Shown piece after piece: positions 8,161 through 16,222 of a stretch of 64,000 bases of DNA. The position numbers and the translations under genes were made by a program. Position 1 is the stretch's first letter, and the number at the start of each line of letters is the position of its first letter. The notes beneath the pieces are model-generated. The model had not been told where the DNA came from and ran no database searches. It saw only the letters and a list, made by a program, of their open reading frames with translations. The stretch is from an uncultured Alistipes sp. (GTDB taxonomy: Bacteria; Bacteroidota; Bacteroidia; Bacteroidales; Rikenellaceae), in NCBI GenBank assembly GCA_910587675.1, contig CAJUMU010000008.1, forward strand, positions 14,278 to 78,277, given 5' to 3'.

Positions 8161-10266
8161 ATGAAATACGTAGATAGGCTATGCGTTATTCTGTCTGTAT
8201 TGGCGGTAACGGATTCCGCGGAAAGCATATATGCCCAGAATCGGGTTGACGGAAATGAAGTGCGGTACGATAATTCTGTGCACGGTAAAAATTCCGACCG
8301 GATTGGGCATACGCATGATGCGGTTATGTCCGGGCGTGAAAAAAAACAGAAACTTAAGATCGCCGCGTCGAATAAAGATTCCATATATTTTTCGCCCGAA
8401 AGTATAATGGTGCCTGCAAGGGGCGGGTCGGCATATTCCGATTGTGGAGATAGCTGGGCGGAAACGTATGATCTGACGTTCCGCAATTCGATCGACGAGA
8501 ATGGGATATTCGACGCGGGTAAGGAGCTTATCTATCCTACCGATTTGCAGTATCATGAGTTCGATACGACGATTACTATAAACGGAGGGCATCCCATAAA
8601 ATTTTCCCGCGGCAAGTTGCCGTTGTCTTTGTATGTGAGTGTCTGCAAGGATATAATGTTGCCCGAATGCGGGAAAGAGGGCAAATGCGAGGTGATTCTG
8701 ACGAGTATGGGGTATAACGCTGCCGACATCGAGTTGCGCGTTCGCGGTTACGACGGTAGCGAGGCGGAAGTTGCCGATGTCAGGTCGACGGGAGTTCATC
8801 GGGACAGCCTTTGGCGCGAAACGAGTGTGATTCTGGATTTGAAGGATGATCCCAAAATGTTGCGCGTTAATGTGGATTACGCGGGCGATACCACAGCTGT
8901 TCAAAATTTGTGGTTGGGTGGTATTGCCGTTCGGATCGACGGCGAAGATATCGGCGAATGGGATTTTCGCGAGCGACTGGCCGAGGTTCCTCCTACTCTC
9001 GATCCGAATTACATTTTGCCGCTTGATCGCCATGGCTCCATATCATCCTTAAGGCAGGATTTGGCTGGTTGCCGTGTGGTCGGTCTCGGTCACGGCATAC
9101 GAGGTTCGCGATCTTTGCAGCAGGCGGAATACGATTTCTGCAAAATGTTGATCGATAAGTGCGATTGTCGGTTTATCGTCCTTGAGAGCGGTATGAATTC
9201 ACTGCTCTGGGACCTTTATGTTCAAGGCATCGGGGGCTATGCCGACGAATATGCGGGATTGAGACGCGTGCCGAGCAACAAATTGCTGGATGCTGACGCA
9301 CTGCACGCTTTTATGGATTGGATTCGAGCCTTTAACTCGAAACGCAAAGAGTCGGAGCGCGTACATGTTGTGAGTCTGTCGGGCGCGGCCTCTCCGATAG
9401 AACTCACGCACTATTTTTCGATAGTTTTGGGTGAGAAAAGGGGCGCTCGATATATGGTCTGCGCGTACGATAAACGGTATGACGAGTTGCTGGAGACGTT
9501 GCAAGGCGATAACCATCTGTCGAAGAAGCTGGGGCGGATATCGTATGATATTTTGGTTTCGGCCGTAAAATACGCTGCACAACCGCAGTCGGCTTTTTCA
9601 CCCGCCGAGATCGAAAAGCAATATGACGATAGGGTTTTGAGGAATATCTCCGATCTGGATGCCATGTCGGACGATGACGGGCCTGTCGCCATAATCGCCG
9701 ACGGGAACGAAATATCGTATTTCGACTTGTTGCAATTATCGCCTTTCGAGCCTTCGGGGTTGTGGAAAGAGTCTTACGAGCGAGAGTTGGGCCGCGACGG
9801 TTTGGAGGCGAAAAAGAATAATATGTCTCGCACGTTGGGGCAAGATTTGCGAGCGAGATTTGGCGATGCTTATATGGGCATATGTTTCGTCGCGGGAACC
9901 GGCGAGTGTCTTTCATACGGTTCGGAGCCGTTCGCCGACCCTCGAATCATGCAATTGGAGGAGGCGCCCGCAACGAGTCTGGAGAGCGCGGCAATGCGTG
10001 CGACGGGTGGTGGTGGAACGTTTTATTATCCCGCCCATGCCGTGGGGGATGGTATTCACATGTTGTCGTGTAGTGCCGGAAGAGGTCCGCGGTATATGTT
10101 GCGAGATGTCAAAAGACGTTTCGGGGCTTATGTATTCGTATCGGAGAGTGTCGCGGCGGATTTGACATACAAGGATGCGCGTGCCGAAAATCCTCTTAAG
10201 AATAACGATCGCGACATGCGAGAGATGAAAACAACGATCGCCCGCCTGCGCGAGGAGTTGAAATAA
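8161..10266 (+). CDS. Secreted erythromycin-esterase-like protein with altered catalytic motif, copy 2
   Basis: A 701-residue paralogue of the protein at 5696-7534, about 90 residues longer in its N-terminal part. A signal peptide ends near IYAQ (residue 25). The region to about 280 is predicted beta-rich. The esterase-like part begins near 300 with VVGLGHGIRGSRS (307-319), followed by RFIVLESGMNSLLWDLYVQG. Relative to the family motif GE-x-x-HG-x-x-E, the first Glu is His, the catalytic His is Arg and the last Glu is gone. The downstream Glu (LES) is kept, unlike in copy 1. It starts 4 bp after the intact cargo gene, pointing to tight co-expression. Probably a periplasmic or surface pseudo-enzyme working with that cargo; its function is not established. 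Confidence 0.75.
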   Translation: MKYVDRLCVILSVLAVTDSAESIYAQNRVDGNEVRYDNSVHGKNSDRIGHTHDAVMSGREKKQKLKIAASNKDSIYFSPESIMVPARGGSAYSDCGDSWAETYDLTFRNSIDENGIFDAGKELIYPTDLQYHEFDTTITINGGHPIKFSRGKLPLSLYVSVCKDIMLPECGKEGKCEVILTSMGYNAADIELRVRGYDGSEAEVADVRSTGVHRDSLWRETSVILDLKDDPKMLRVNVDYAGDTTAVQNLWLGGIAVRIDGEDIGEWDFRERLAEVPPTLDPNYILPLDRHGSISSLRQDLAGCRVVGLGHGIRGSRSLQQAEYDFCKMLIDKCDCRFIVLESGMNSLLWDLYVQGIGGYADEYAGLRRVPSNKLLDADALHAFMDWIRAFNSKRKESERVHVVSLSGAASPIELTHYFSIVLGEKRGARYMVCAYDKRYDELLETLQGDNHLSKKLGRISYDILVSAVKYAAQPQSAFSPAEIEKQYDDRVLRNISDLDAMSDDDGPVAIIADGNEISYFDLLQLSPFEPSGLWKESYERELGRDGLEAKKNNMSRTLGQDLRARFGDAYMGICFVAGTGECLSYGSEPFADPRIMQLEEAPATSLESAAMRATGGGGTFYYPAHAVGDGIHMLSCSAGRGPRYMLRDVKRRFGAYVFVSESVAADLTYKDARAENPLKNNDRDMREMKTTIARLREELK

Positions 10267-10309
10267 CCGACATCGGATTATCGAATTTGCAATTAACCCG
10301 AACAGAGAA

Positions 10310-11374
10310 ATGCTGCTTACATCGAATATCAGAGCTCAGCTTATCGACGTTCTGTTGTTGAATATATATGCAGAGAAGAGAGTAGGTTATGCCGTCGGAA
10401 AAACGGGGATGGCCGTGACGCTGTTGAATGTTTCGCGTAAGTTGGGGCAGCAATACGAATATCTGGAGGATCATGCCATATCTGTCCTCGAGGAGACGTT
10501 GGCAATGGAGATGGAGGAGCCGACATTCATGAACGGCAATGCGGGGATAGGGTTCGGGTTGCATGAAATCATAACCGATAAATTGATCGACGGCGATTAT
10601 GACGAGTTGTTTGCATCGCGGCATGATAAAGTAATCGCGCAAATCAAGGCATTGGAATATGATGAGAAGAACCCTTTCGACTGTTTGGATTATCTGTTTT
10701 TCGTAAATGCCGTTGAGGATAGAATTTCCTGCGAGGACAAGGCCTTATGCGATAGCGTATTGGAACGGTTGGTCGATAGTCATATGAGCCGATTCCAGTC
10801 CGAATTCGTCAGGTGGAATGTTCGCAATATGTATTATGTGTTCGCAATAAGATTGATGGCTGTAATCAACTCCCTGCAATCCTATTCGAACGACTATTTT
10901 CGTCGTTGCCGCGATCTGCTGCTGAATAATGAAATGCGGCTTCATACCGATGACTACATAAGCCAGTATCTCATTTATTACTCGTATCTGTACCTTACCG
11001 ATTTGAGCTTCTCGCGTAATGAGCATTCCGACGAATCGGCTCGTTTGTTCGACGAGAGCCTTAAAAATATAATTACGGAGACGTTGTCTTTCAAGGAATT
11101 TGCGGACGTCGTGTATTTGTCGTTGCGGATAAAATCAGTGACGGACAACGGACGCAAAGATTTGCTGTCGGAGACAATCGATCGTGTGACCTTTGAATTT
11201 ACCGATGACGATATCGACCGATTCGAATGCAAATTGAATAAAACGATGTTTGCGAGCTCGGATTACAATCTCGGAATATATGGCGGTTTGTGTAGGTTGT
11301 TGATCTTGGACTGTTTTTGGGACGATATGGTCGACGGCGTGTTTCCTAAAAGTTTGACTCGATTATTATTTTGA
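10310..11374 (+). CDS. LanC-like alpha/alpha-toroid protein lacking zinc ligands
   Basis: A 354-residue, almost all-helical cytoplasmic protein without signal peptide. Spaced Gly-rich turns match the lanthionine synthetase C-like barrel: VGKTGMAVTLLNVSRKLG (29-46), GNAGIGFGLHEI (76-87) and, near the C-terminus, LGIYGGLCRLLILDCFW. The Cys and Cys-His zinc ligands expected in the second half of true LanC cyclases (CHG motif) are not visible. No LanB/LanM dehydratase is nearby, so lanthionine formation by the classical route is not supported. It lies 43 bp after the second esterase-like gene and 2 bp before a glycosyltransferase, so it probably takes part in handling the leader protein before export. 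Family resemblance is moderate; the function is inferred. Confidence 0.6.
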   Translation: MLLTSNIRAQLIDVLLLNIYAEKRVGYAVGKTGMAVTLLNVSRKLGQQYEYLEDHAISVLEETLAMEMEEPTFMNGNAGIGFGLHEIITDKLIDGDYDELFASRHDKVIAQIKALEYDEKNPFDCLDYLFFVNAVEDRISCEDKALCDSVLERLVDSHMSRFQSEFVRWNVRNMYYVFAIRLMAVINSLQSYSNDYFRRCRDLLLNNEMRLHTDDYISQYLIYYSYLYLTDLSFSRNEHSDESARLFDESLKNIITETLSFKEFADVVYLSLRIKSVTDNGRKDLLSETIDRVTFEFTDDDIDRFECKLNKTMFASSDYNLGIYGGLCRLLILDCFWDDMVDGVFPKSLTRLLF

Positions 11375-11376
11375 TT

Positions 11377-12603
11377 ATGGGTGAAATAAATATTGTGCAT
11401 CTGCACGTGCGCCATAAAAGATACCACACGGGTATAGATCGCTATTTGGAGATGTATTCCAATGGGATAAAGTCCGAGGCGTATTCGGATATTCGTGTGC
11501 ACAGGATATATATAATTGATGACAGAGACATAATATTTCCTCGAATAAGATTTACGGAGGAGGGGACTTTGCATGCCCTTATCCCTATGGTGTACGACAA
11601 TCTGCTTGTTTCGTTGGACGTATTTTGGAAAAGACGGAGCATGAAGATCGTCGTCGACATGGTTAAACCGTATTTGCAGAGGCTTTCGAATCTCGTATTT
11701 CAAAGTCATAACTTGTATTTGTCCGTTTTGGCCGAGGAACTTAAAAACAAGTTGGGCGGTAAGATCATTATGCACCTGCATTGCTTGCCTTGGAAGTTCA
11801 CGTATAATGAGAACGAGGAGTTATATAATAAGCTGCATCGATTGTACGAAGCGGGGAATTTCAAGGAGTTTAATGAGCTGGAGGATTCTAAGATCGATTA
11901 CGGTGTCCCCGACAAAATAATATGTCTGTCCGATGCCGCCAAGAGATATCTTATGAATACCAAAGGGGTGCCGGAGGACAAAATCGATATTATAATGAAT
12001 GGCCTTGCTCCGGCGGATAACGATAATCCCTTGCGAAAAGGAGATGTAAAAATTCTGTATGTCGGTAAAATCAGCAAAGATAAAGGGAGCTATAAGATGC
12101 TCGATATACTGGATTCCGTTTGTCGGAGAGGGTATGATTTCGAAGTCGTGATGGCAGGCGCCGTGGGCGCCGTCGACAAGACGCGCTTGTGTTCGATGTA
12201 CGGACGACTGAAACTTACGTTCCTGAATCAAATTCCGTACTCGGAATTGGCGGAACTATATCGCACCTGCACACTGGGAATACTTCCGTCTATTCATGAA
12301 CAGTGCAGTTATGTGGGTATCGAGATGTCTATGTTCGGGGTGCCGTTGGTGGTGTCAGAAGTCGATGCGTTGAAGGAGATGTTCAAGGATAATGAAACGG
12401 CCTTATTGGTTCCTTTGTTATTCGACCCTGATTTGGGCCTCGATTTCGATAGGGAAATTTTTGCGGATCGTGTTATACGATTGATAGAAAACGACAAACT
12501 GAGAAGATATTTGGGTGAAAATGCGCAAAAGGCGTATCGGGAGTCATTCACGTTGAACGGAATGATAAAGCGTACAGTCGATTTATATAAACAGATAGTA
12601 TGA
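11377..12603 (+). CDS. GT4-type glycosyltransferase (similar to those of Bacteroidales GG-peptide loci)
   Basis: Starting at ATG 11377 (2 bp after the previous stop) the protein has 408 residues and no signal peptide. The N-terminal half contains HTGIDRYLEMY (about 17-27) and IMHLHCLPWKF. The C-terminal half has the GT-B nucleotide-sugar site: ILYVGKISKDKG, then LGILPSIHEQCSYVGIEMSMFGVPLVVSE with the conserved E-x7-E type arrangement. This suits a retaining GT4 enzyme. It resembles the TIGR04157 group reported in Bacteroidetes GG-leader peptide loci, but that match is from memory and untested. It overlaps functionally with the next GT2 gene (1-bp gap) and with the LanC-like gene, so a protein substrate from this locus is the most attractive acceptor. 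Confidence 0.75.
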   Translation: MGEINIVHLHVRHKRYHTGIDRYLEMYSNGIKSEAYSDIRVHRIYIIDDRDIIFPRIRFTEEGTLHALIPMVYDNLLVSLDVFWKRRSMKIVVDMVKPYLQRLSNLVFQSHNLYLSVLAEELKNKLGGKIIMHLHCLPWKFTYNENEELYNKLHRLYEAGNFKEFNELEDSKIDYGVPDKIICLSDAAKRYLMNTKGVPEDKIDIIMNGLAPADNDNPLRKGDVKILYVGKISKDKGSYKMLDILDSVCRRGYDFEVVMAGAVGAVDKTRLCSMYGRLKLTFLNQIPYSELAELYRTCTLGILPSIHEQCSYVGIEMSMFGVPLVVSEVDALKEMFKDNETALLVPLLFDPDLGLDFDREIFADRVIRLIENDKLRRYLGENAQKAYRESFTLNGMIKRTVDLYKQIV

Positions 12604-12604
12604 T

Positions 12605-13420
12605 ATGGCAAAGGTTACCGTTATAATTCCCGTTCATCGTGTCGATGAAAATTTATATAGAACGATAGACAGCGTATTGCGACAGACTCATTGCGATTGG
12701 GAGCTGCTCGTTGTAAATATGGGCGGCGTGGAGCAGATCGATAGCGTTGTCGAAAAATACGAAGATGGCCGTATCTCGTTCGTTGATGGCGACGCGTTGT
12801 CGGACAATATCGATCTTGTTATAGCGCGATCTTCGGGAGAGTTTTTCACGATTGTTCATTGCGGAGATGTGATGCACAGCGCAAAGATGCGGATTCAGCT
12901 CAAAAGGATGACGAAAAATTCGGATATTGCGGTATGCTCGACTTGGATGAAACCGATGTCGAACGATATTATGAACATGCGTCTTGTCGGATACGCGGGC
13001 TACATAAGCGATCCGATGCGTTTGTTGTTGAAAAACAATTTTGTATATCGGTCGGCGGCGATGGTAAGACGGTCGTTCTTACGAGAGCGCGGCATATCGT
13101 TCGGCCGCAAATATTCCTCTTGCGGGGAGTACGGTCTATGGTTCGATATATCGCGCTGCGGCGGTAAGATATATGTCGAACCTCAATATTTGACATATTT
13201 GGATACCGAAGAGAAGAACCGAGCCCCCGTAACGCGTATAAACGAATCCATGCTGTTGAGACGCGACATTCTCGATTGTTTGTTGGGGGATATTGCCGAT
13301 CCCGAAAAACGGAGAATCTTGATAGATCTGTCGGAGTCGTTGGAGAGGGTTGAAAAAATCGGATTGGTCAATCAAGAGAGTGTGCTCGATATTTTTTACA
13401 ATATATTGGCCCGCATGTAG
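12605..13420 (+). CDS. GT2-type glycosyltransferase
   Basis: A 271-residue GT-A fold protein. The N-terminus VTVIIPVHRVDENLYRTIDS and VLRQTHCDWELLVV are typical of GT2 enzymes. The metal-binding DxD position reads IVHCGDVMH, so only part of the acidic motif is visible. A second conserved region (GEYGLWFDISRCG) fits the acceptor-side ED/W-type motif. There are no membrane helices. It begins 1 bp after the GT4 gene and is the last gene of the plus-strand operon; the following 160 bp lead into the GC-rich core. It probably adds a sugar to the same acceptor as its neighbour, either the cargo protein or a surface glycan. The substrate cannot be read from sequence. Confidence 0.8.
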   Translation: MAKVTVIIPVHRVDENLYRTIDSVLRQTHCDWELLVVNMGGVEQIDSVVEKYEDGRISFVDGDALSDNIDLVIARSSGEFFTIVHCGDVMHSAKMRIQLKRMTKNSDIAVCSTWMKPMSNDIMNMRLVGYAGYISDPMRLLLKNNFVYRSAAMVRRSFLRERGISFGRKYSSCGEYGLWFDISRCGGKIYVEPQYLTYLDTEEKNRAPVTRINESMLLRRDILDCLLGDIADPEKRRILIDLSESLERVEKIGLVNQESVLDIFYNILARM

Positions 13421-13509
13421 CTTGTATGCGATATTCGTAACGACATGTGGCCTTATGGCTTCTCCTGAAGAAAAATCAAACATTTTATTTCCCTTATGTA
13501 ATATTTTCA

Positions 13510-13517
13510 TATCTTTG
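13510..13517 (+). promoter_or_regulatory. -7 box (TAnnTTTG) for nitronate monooxygenase gene
   Basis: TATCTTTG lies 65 bp before the ATG at 13583. The 162-bp gap 13421-13582 holds this box and the shift from AT-rich to GC-rich sequence; nothing else is evident. Confidence 0.45.
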
Positions 13518-13582
13518 CCTCGAACGATCGCGCGCGTCGCGACAAGGCGCAAGATGCGCGGCGATCAAAAAACGAAAATCGA

Positions 13583-14668
13583 ATGAAGACATTGAAAATC
13601 GGAGACCTTCTCGCACAAGTGCCTATCGTGCAGGGAGGTATGGGCGTGGGCGTGTCCCTTTCGGGATTGGCCTCGGCAGTCGCCGATGCGGGCGGTGTGG
13701 GAGTCATATCGTCGGCGGGACTGGGCGTAATCTATCGCGACTACTCGAGCGATTACGACGAAGCGAGCATCCACGGACTCAAGGAGGAGCTGCGCAAGGC
13801 GCGCGAGATAACCAAAGGAATCATAGGAGTGAACGTAATGGTAGCCATGTCGAATTTCGCCGACATGGTCAAGACGGCCATAGCCGAAAAGGCCGATATA
13901 ATCTTTTCGGGCGCGGGATTGCCGCTCAACCTGCCGTCGTTCCTCAAGAGCGATTCGACCACCAAGCTGGCCCCGATAGTATCGTCGGCGCGCGCGTTGA
14001 AAGTGCTTTGCCGTCGCTGGATGGAGGAGTACGGATACGCTCCCGACGCCGTGGTGATCGAGGGTCCCAAGGCGGGCGGCCATCTGGGTTACAGCAACGA
14101 GCAGCTCGGCGACAGCAATTTCGCGCTGGAGCGCATCGTGCCCGAGGTGGTGGCCGTGGCCCGCGAGGCGGAGCAGCGCGCGGGCAAGCACATCCCCGTA
14201 ATTGCGGGCGGCGGCATCTATACTGGCGAGGACATATATAACATAACCTCGCTGGGCGCCGAGGGCGTTCAGATGGGCACCCGTTTCGTCACCACCGAGG
14301 AGTGCGACGCGTCGGAGACTTTCAAGCAGAGCTACATCCGCGCCCGCAAGGAGGATATCGAGATCATACAGAGCCCCGTGGGCATGCCGGGCCGCGCCAT
14401 TCACAACTCGTTCCTCGAGAAGGTGAAGGCGGGGTTGAAACGTCCCAATGCGTGTCCGTTCAACTGCATCAAGACCTGCGACGTGACCCGCTCGCCCTAC
14501 TGCATCATGTTGGCGTTGTACAACGCTTTCCGCGGCAAACTCGAAAACGGCTACGCCTTTTGCGGTTCGAACGCGTGGCGTGCCGACAAGATCGTCAGCG
14601 TCCGCGAACTGATCGATACGCTGAAAGGCGAATTCGACCGCAAGATCGCCTCGCTGAAAGGAGTATGA
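13583..14668 (+). CDS. Nitronate monooxygenase (FMN-dependent, 2-nitropropane dioxygenase family)
   Basis: A 361-residue TIM-barrel flavoprotein. The N-terminal PIVQGGMGVGVSLSGLASAVADAGGVG is the family hallmark (first FMN loop). VIAGGGIYTGEDIYNITSLGAEGVQMGTRF, about 205-234, is the phosphate-binding end of the barrel, and KAGGHLGY near 157 matches the loop with the catalytic His. Members oxidise nitronates such as propionate-3-nitronate with O2. A Bacteroidetes-type C-terminal extension carries several Cys (CPFNCIKTCD, near 291-300), which might bind a metal or cluster. It is the first gene of the GC-rich region, monocistronic between its own -7 box and a hairpin terminator. Confidence 0.88.
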   Translation: MKTLKIGDLLAQVPIVQGGMGVGVSLSGLASAVADAGGVGVISSAGLGVIYRDYSSDYDEASIHGLKEELRKAREITKGIIGVNVMVAMSNFADMVKTAIAEKADIIFSGAGLPLNLPSFLKSDSTTKLAPIVSSARALKVLCRRWMEEYGYAPDAVVIEGPKAGGHLGYSNEQLGDSNFALERIVPEVVAVAREAEQRAGKHIPVIAGGGIYTGEDIYNITSLGAEGVQMGTRFVTTEECDASETFKQSYIRARKEDIEIIQSPVGMPGRAIHNSFLEKVKAGLKRPNACPFNCIKTCDVTRSPYCIMLALYNAFRGKLENGYAFCGSNAWRADKIVSVRELIDTLKGEFDRKIASLKGV

Positions 14669-14691
14669 CCTTTCGCGAACGAATGAAGCTG

Positions 14692-14724
14692 ATCGGGCGC
14701 CCGCTGACGGCGCCCGATTTTATA
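14692..14724 (+). terminator. Rho-independent terminator after nitronate monooxygenase
   Basis: Ten-base arms ATCGGGCGCC (14692-14701) and GGCGCCCGAT (14709-14718) with a 7-nt loop, followed by a T-rich run. Confidence 0.8.
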
Positions 14725-14793
14725 TTTTATCGCGGTTCTTCGACGCAACTCGCTCCCGCGGAGGCCCGAAGCGGATAATTATTGATTTTTTGT

Positions 14794-14801
14794 TAAATTT
14801 G
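14794..14801 (+). promoter_or_regulatory. -7 box (TAnnTTTG) for NSS transporter gene
   Basis: TAAATTTG lies 44 bp before the ATG at 14846. Confidence 0.45.
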
Positions 14802-14845
14802 CCGACGAATGGTAAATCGAGCGAAACACAATCCCCGTTAAAATC

Positions 14846-16192
14846 ATGAGCGAACAAACGAGAGCCTCGTTCGGAGGCAAAATCAGCGCGATACTGGTCG
14901 CCGCAGGCAGCGCGATCGGTCTCGGCAGCATCTGGCGTTTCCCCTACATGGCCGGCGAGCACGGCGGCGCGGCATTTCTTCTGGTGTATCTGCTGTGCGT
15001 GTTCGTAGTGGGCATTCCCATCATGCTGGCGGAATTCGCCGTCGGCCGACGTACGCGCATGAACGCCGTGGGCGGCTACCGCGCGTTGTCGCGTCCGTGG
15101 CGATGGCTCGGATACAACGGCGTTCTCGCGGCGATGTTCATATCGGGTTACTACTATATCGTGGCGGGCTGGTCGCTCGAATACATGGTCGAATCGGCGA
15201 CGGGACGGCTCTATTGCTCGGCCGACTCGTTCTCCGAGCAGTTCGCGGCGTTTCAGGCGTCGCCGCGGCAGGCTCTCTATACCGTGATATTCATTCTGTT
15301 GACGCATTTGATAATCGTCCGCGGCGTGGAGAAGGGCATCGAGAAGGCTGCCAAGGTGATGATGCCCGCGCTGTTCGTCATTCTGGTAATCATGGCCGTG
15401 CGCGTGGCGTTCATGCCCGGGGCCGCCGAGGGCTACCACTTCTTTCTCGATCCCGATTTCAAGGAGGCGTTCTCGGCCGATACGATATTCACCGCCGTGG
15501 GGCAGGCATTCTTCTCGCTGTCGGTGGGCATGGGCTGCATGGTAACGTACGCCTCGTACTTCAAGCGGGATAACAACCTGACGGGCACGGCGTTCAGTGT
15601 CGCCCTGCTTACGCTGCTCGTGGCCGTGCTGGCGGGGTTGGTGATCTTTCCCGCAGTATTCAGCGCGGGGCTGCAACCCGCCGAGGGCGCGGCTTTGATA
15701 TTCGTGACGCTGCCCGAGATATTCCGCGACATGCCCTTCGCCGCGTTGTGGTCGGCAGTGTTTTTCATTCTGCTTACGCTGGCGTCGCTCACCTCCACCA
15801 TTTCGTTTCACGAGGTGATTACGGCCTATCTCCTCGAGGAGCATAAACTCTCGCGCCGCAACGCCACCCGAATAACCTCGGCGTTGTCGGTGGCGTTGTG
15901 TGCCGTGACGCTCGGTTTCTCGTTCGACATCGATTGGGGCGGGATTAAGCTGGACGGAATATCGTTTTTCGACATCTTCGACTACACGTCGGCCAACATC
16001 CTGATGCCTCTGGGCGGACTCTTCACCTGCATATTCGCGGCTTGGCGGATGAAACCGACGCTGCTGCGCGACGAGCTGACGAACGACGGTTCGCTGCGCG
16101 GGCGAGCCTTTCCGCTGCTCTACTTCACTCTGCGATATGTAACGCCTCTGCTGTTGATATATATCTTCGTGAAAAATCTGGGGATGGTATAG
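14846..16192 (+). CDS. Sodium-dependent neurotransmitter-symporter (NSS/SNF) family transporter
   Basis: A 448-residue inner-membrane protein with about eleven to twelve hydrophobic segments. The first helix carries the family signature AAGSAIGLGSIWRFPY (about 17-32), which forms the Na+ and substrate site in LeuT-fold transporters, followed by GGAAFLLVYL. The NSS fold couples Na+ to uptake of amino acids or related amines. The size and the 11-12-helix layout match bacterial members such as MhsT and LeuT. The gene is monocistronic and converges with recR, whose stop is 30 bp away. The substrate cannot be told from sequence. Confidence 0.93.
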   Translation: MSEQTRASFGGKISAILVAAGSAIGLGSIWRFPYMAGEHGGAAFLLVYLLCVFVVGIPIMLAEFAVGRRTRMNAVGGYRALSRPWRWLGYNGVLAAMFISGYYYIVAGWSLEYMVESATGRLYCSADSFSEQFAAFQASPRQALYTVIFILLTHLIIVRGVEKGIEKAAKVMMPALFVILVIMAVRVAFMPGAAEGYHFFLDPDFKEAFSADTIFTAVGQAFFSLSVGMGCMVTYASYFKRDNNLTGTAFSVALLTLLVAVLAGLVIFPAVFSAGLQPAEGAALIFVTLPEIFRDMPFAALWSAVFFILLTLASLTSTISFHEVITAYLLEEHKLSRRNATRITSALSVALCAVTLGFSFDIDWGGIKLDGISFFDIFDYTSANILMPLGGLFTCIFAAWRMKPTLLRDELTNDGSLRGRAFPLLYFTLRYVTPLLLIYIFVKNLGMV

Positions 16193-16222
16193 CTCTTGCG
16201 GTTCGCCGCCGATACGATTGTC

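Noticed and set aside
5231..13420. Classical lanthipeptide gene cluster
   Set aside because: A LanC-like protein is present, but there is no dehydratase and its zinc ligands are missing; the cargo core is too long and is not rich in Ser/Thr-Cys pairs.
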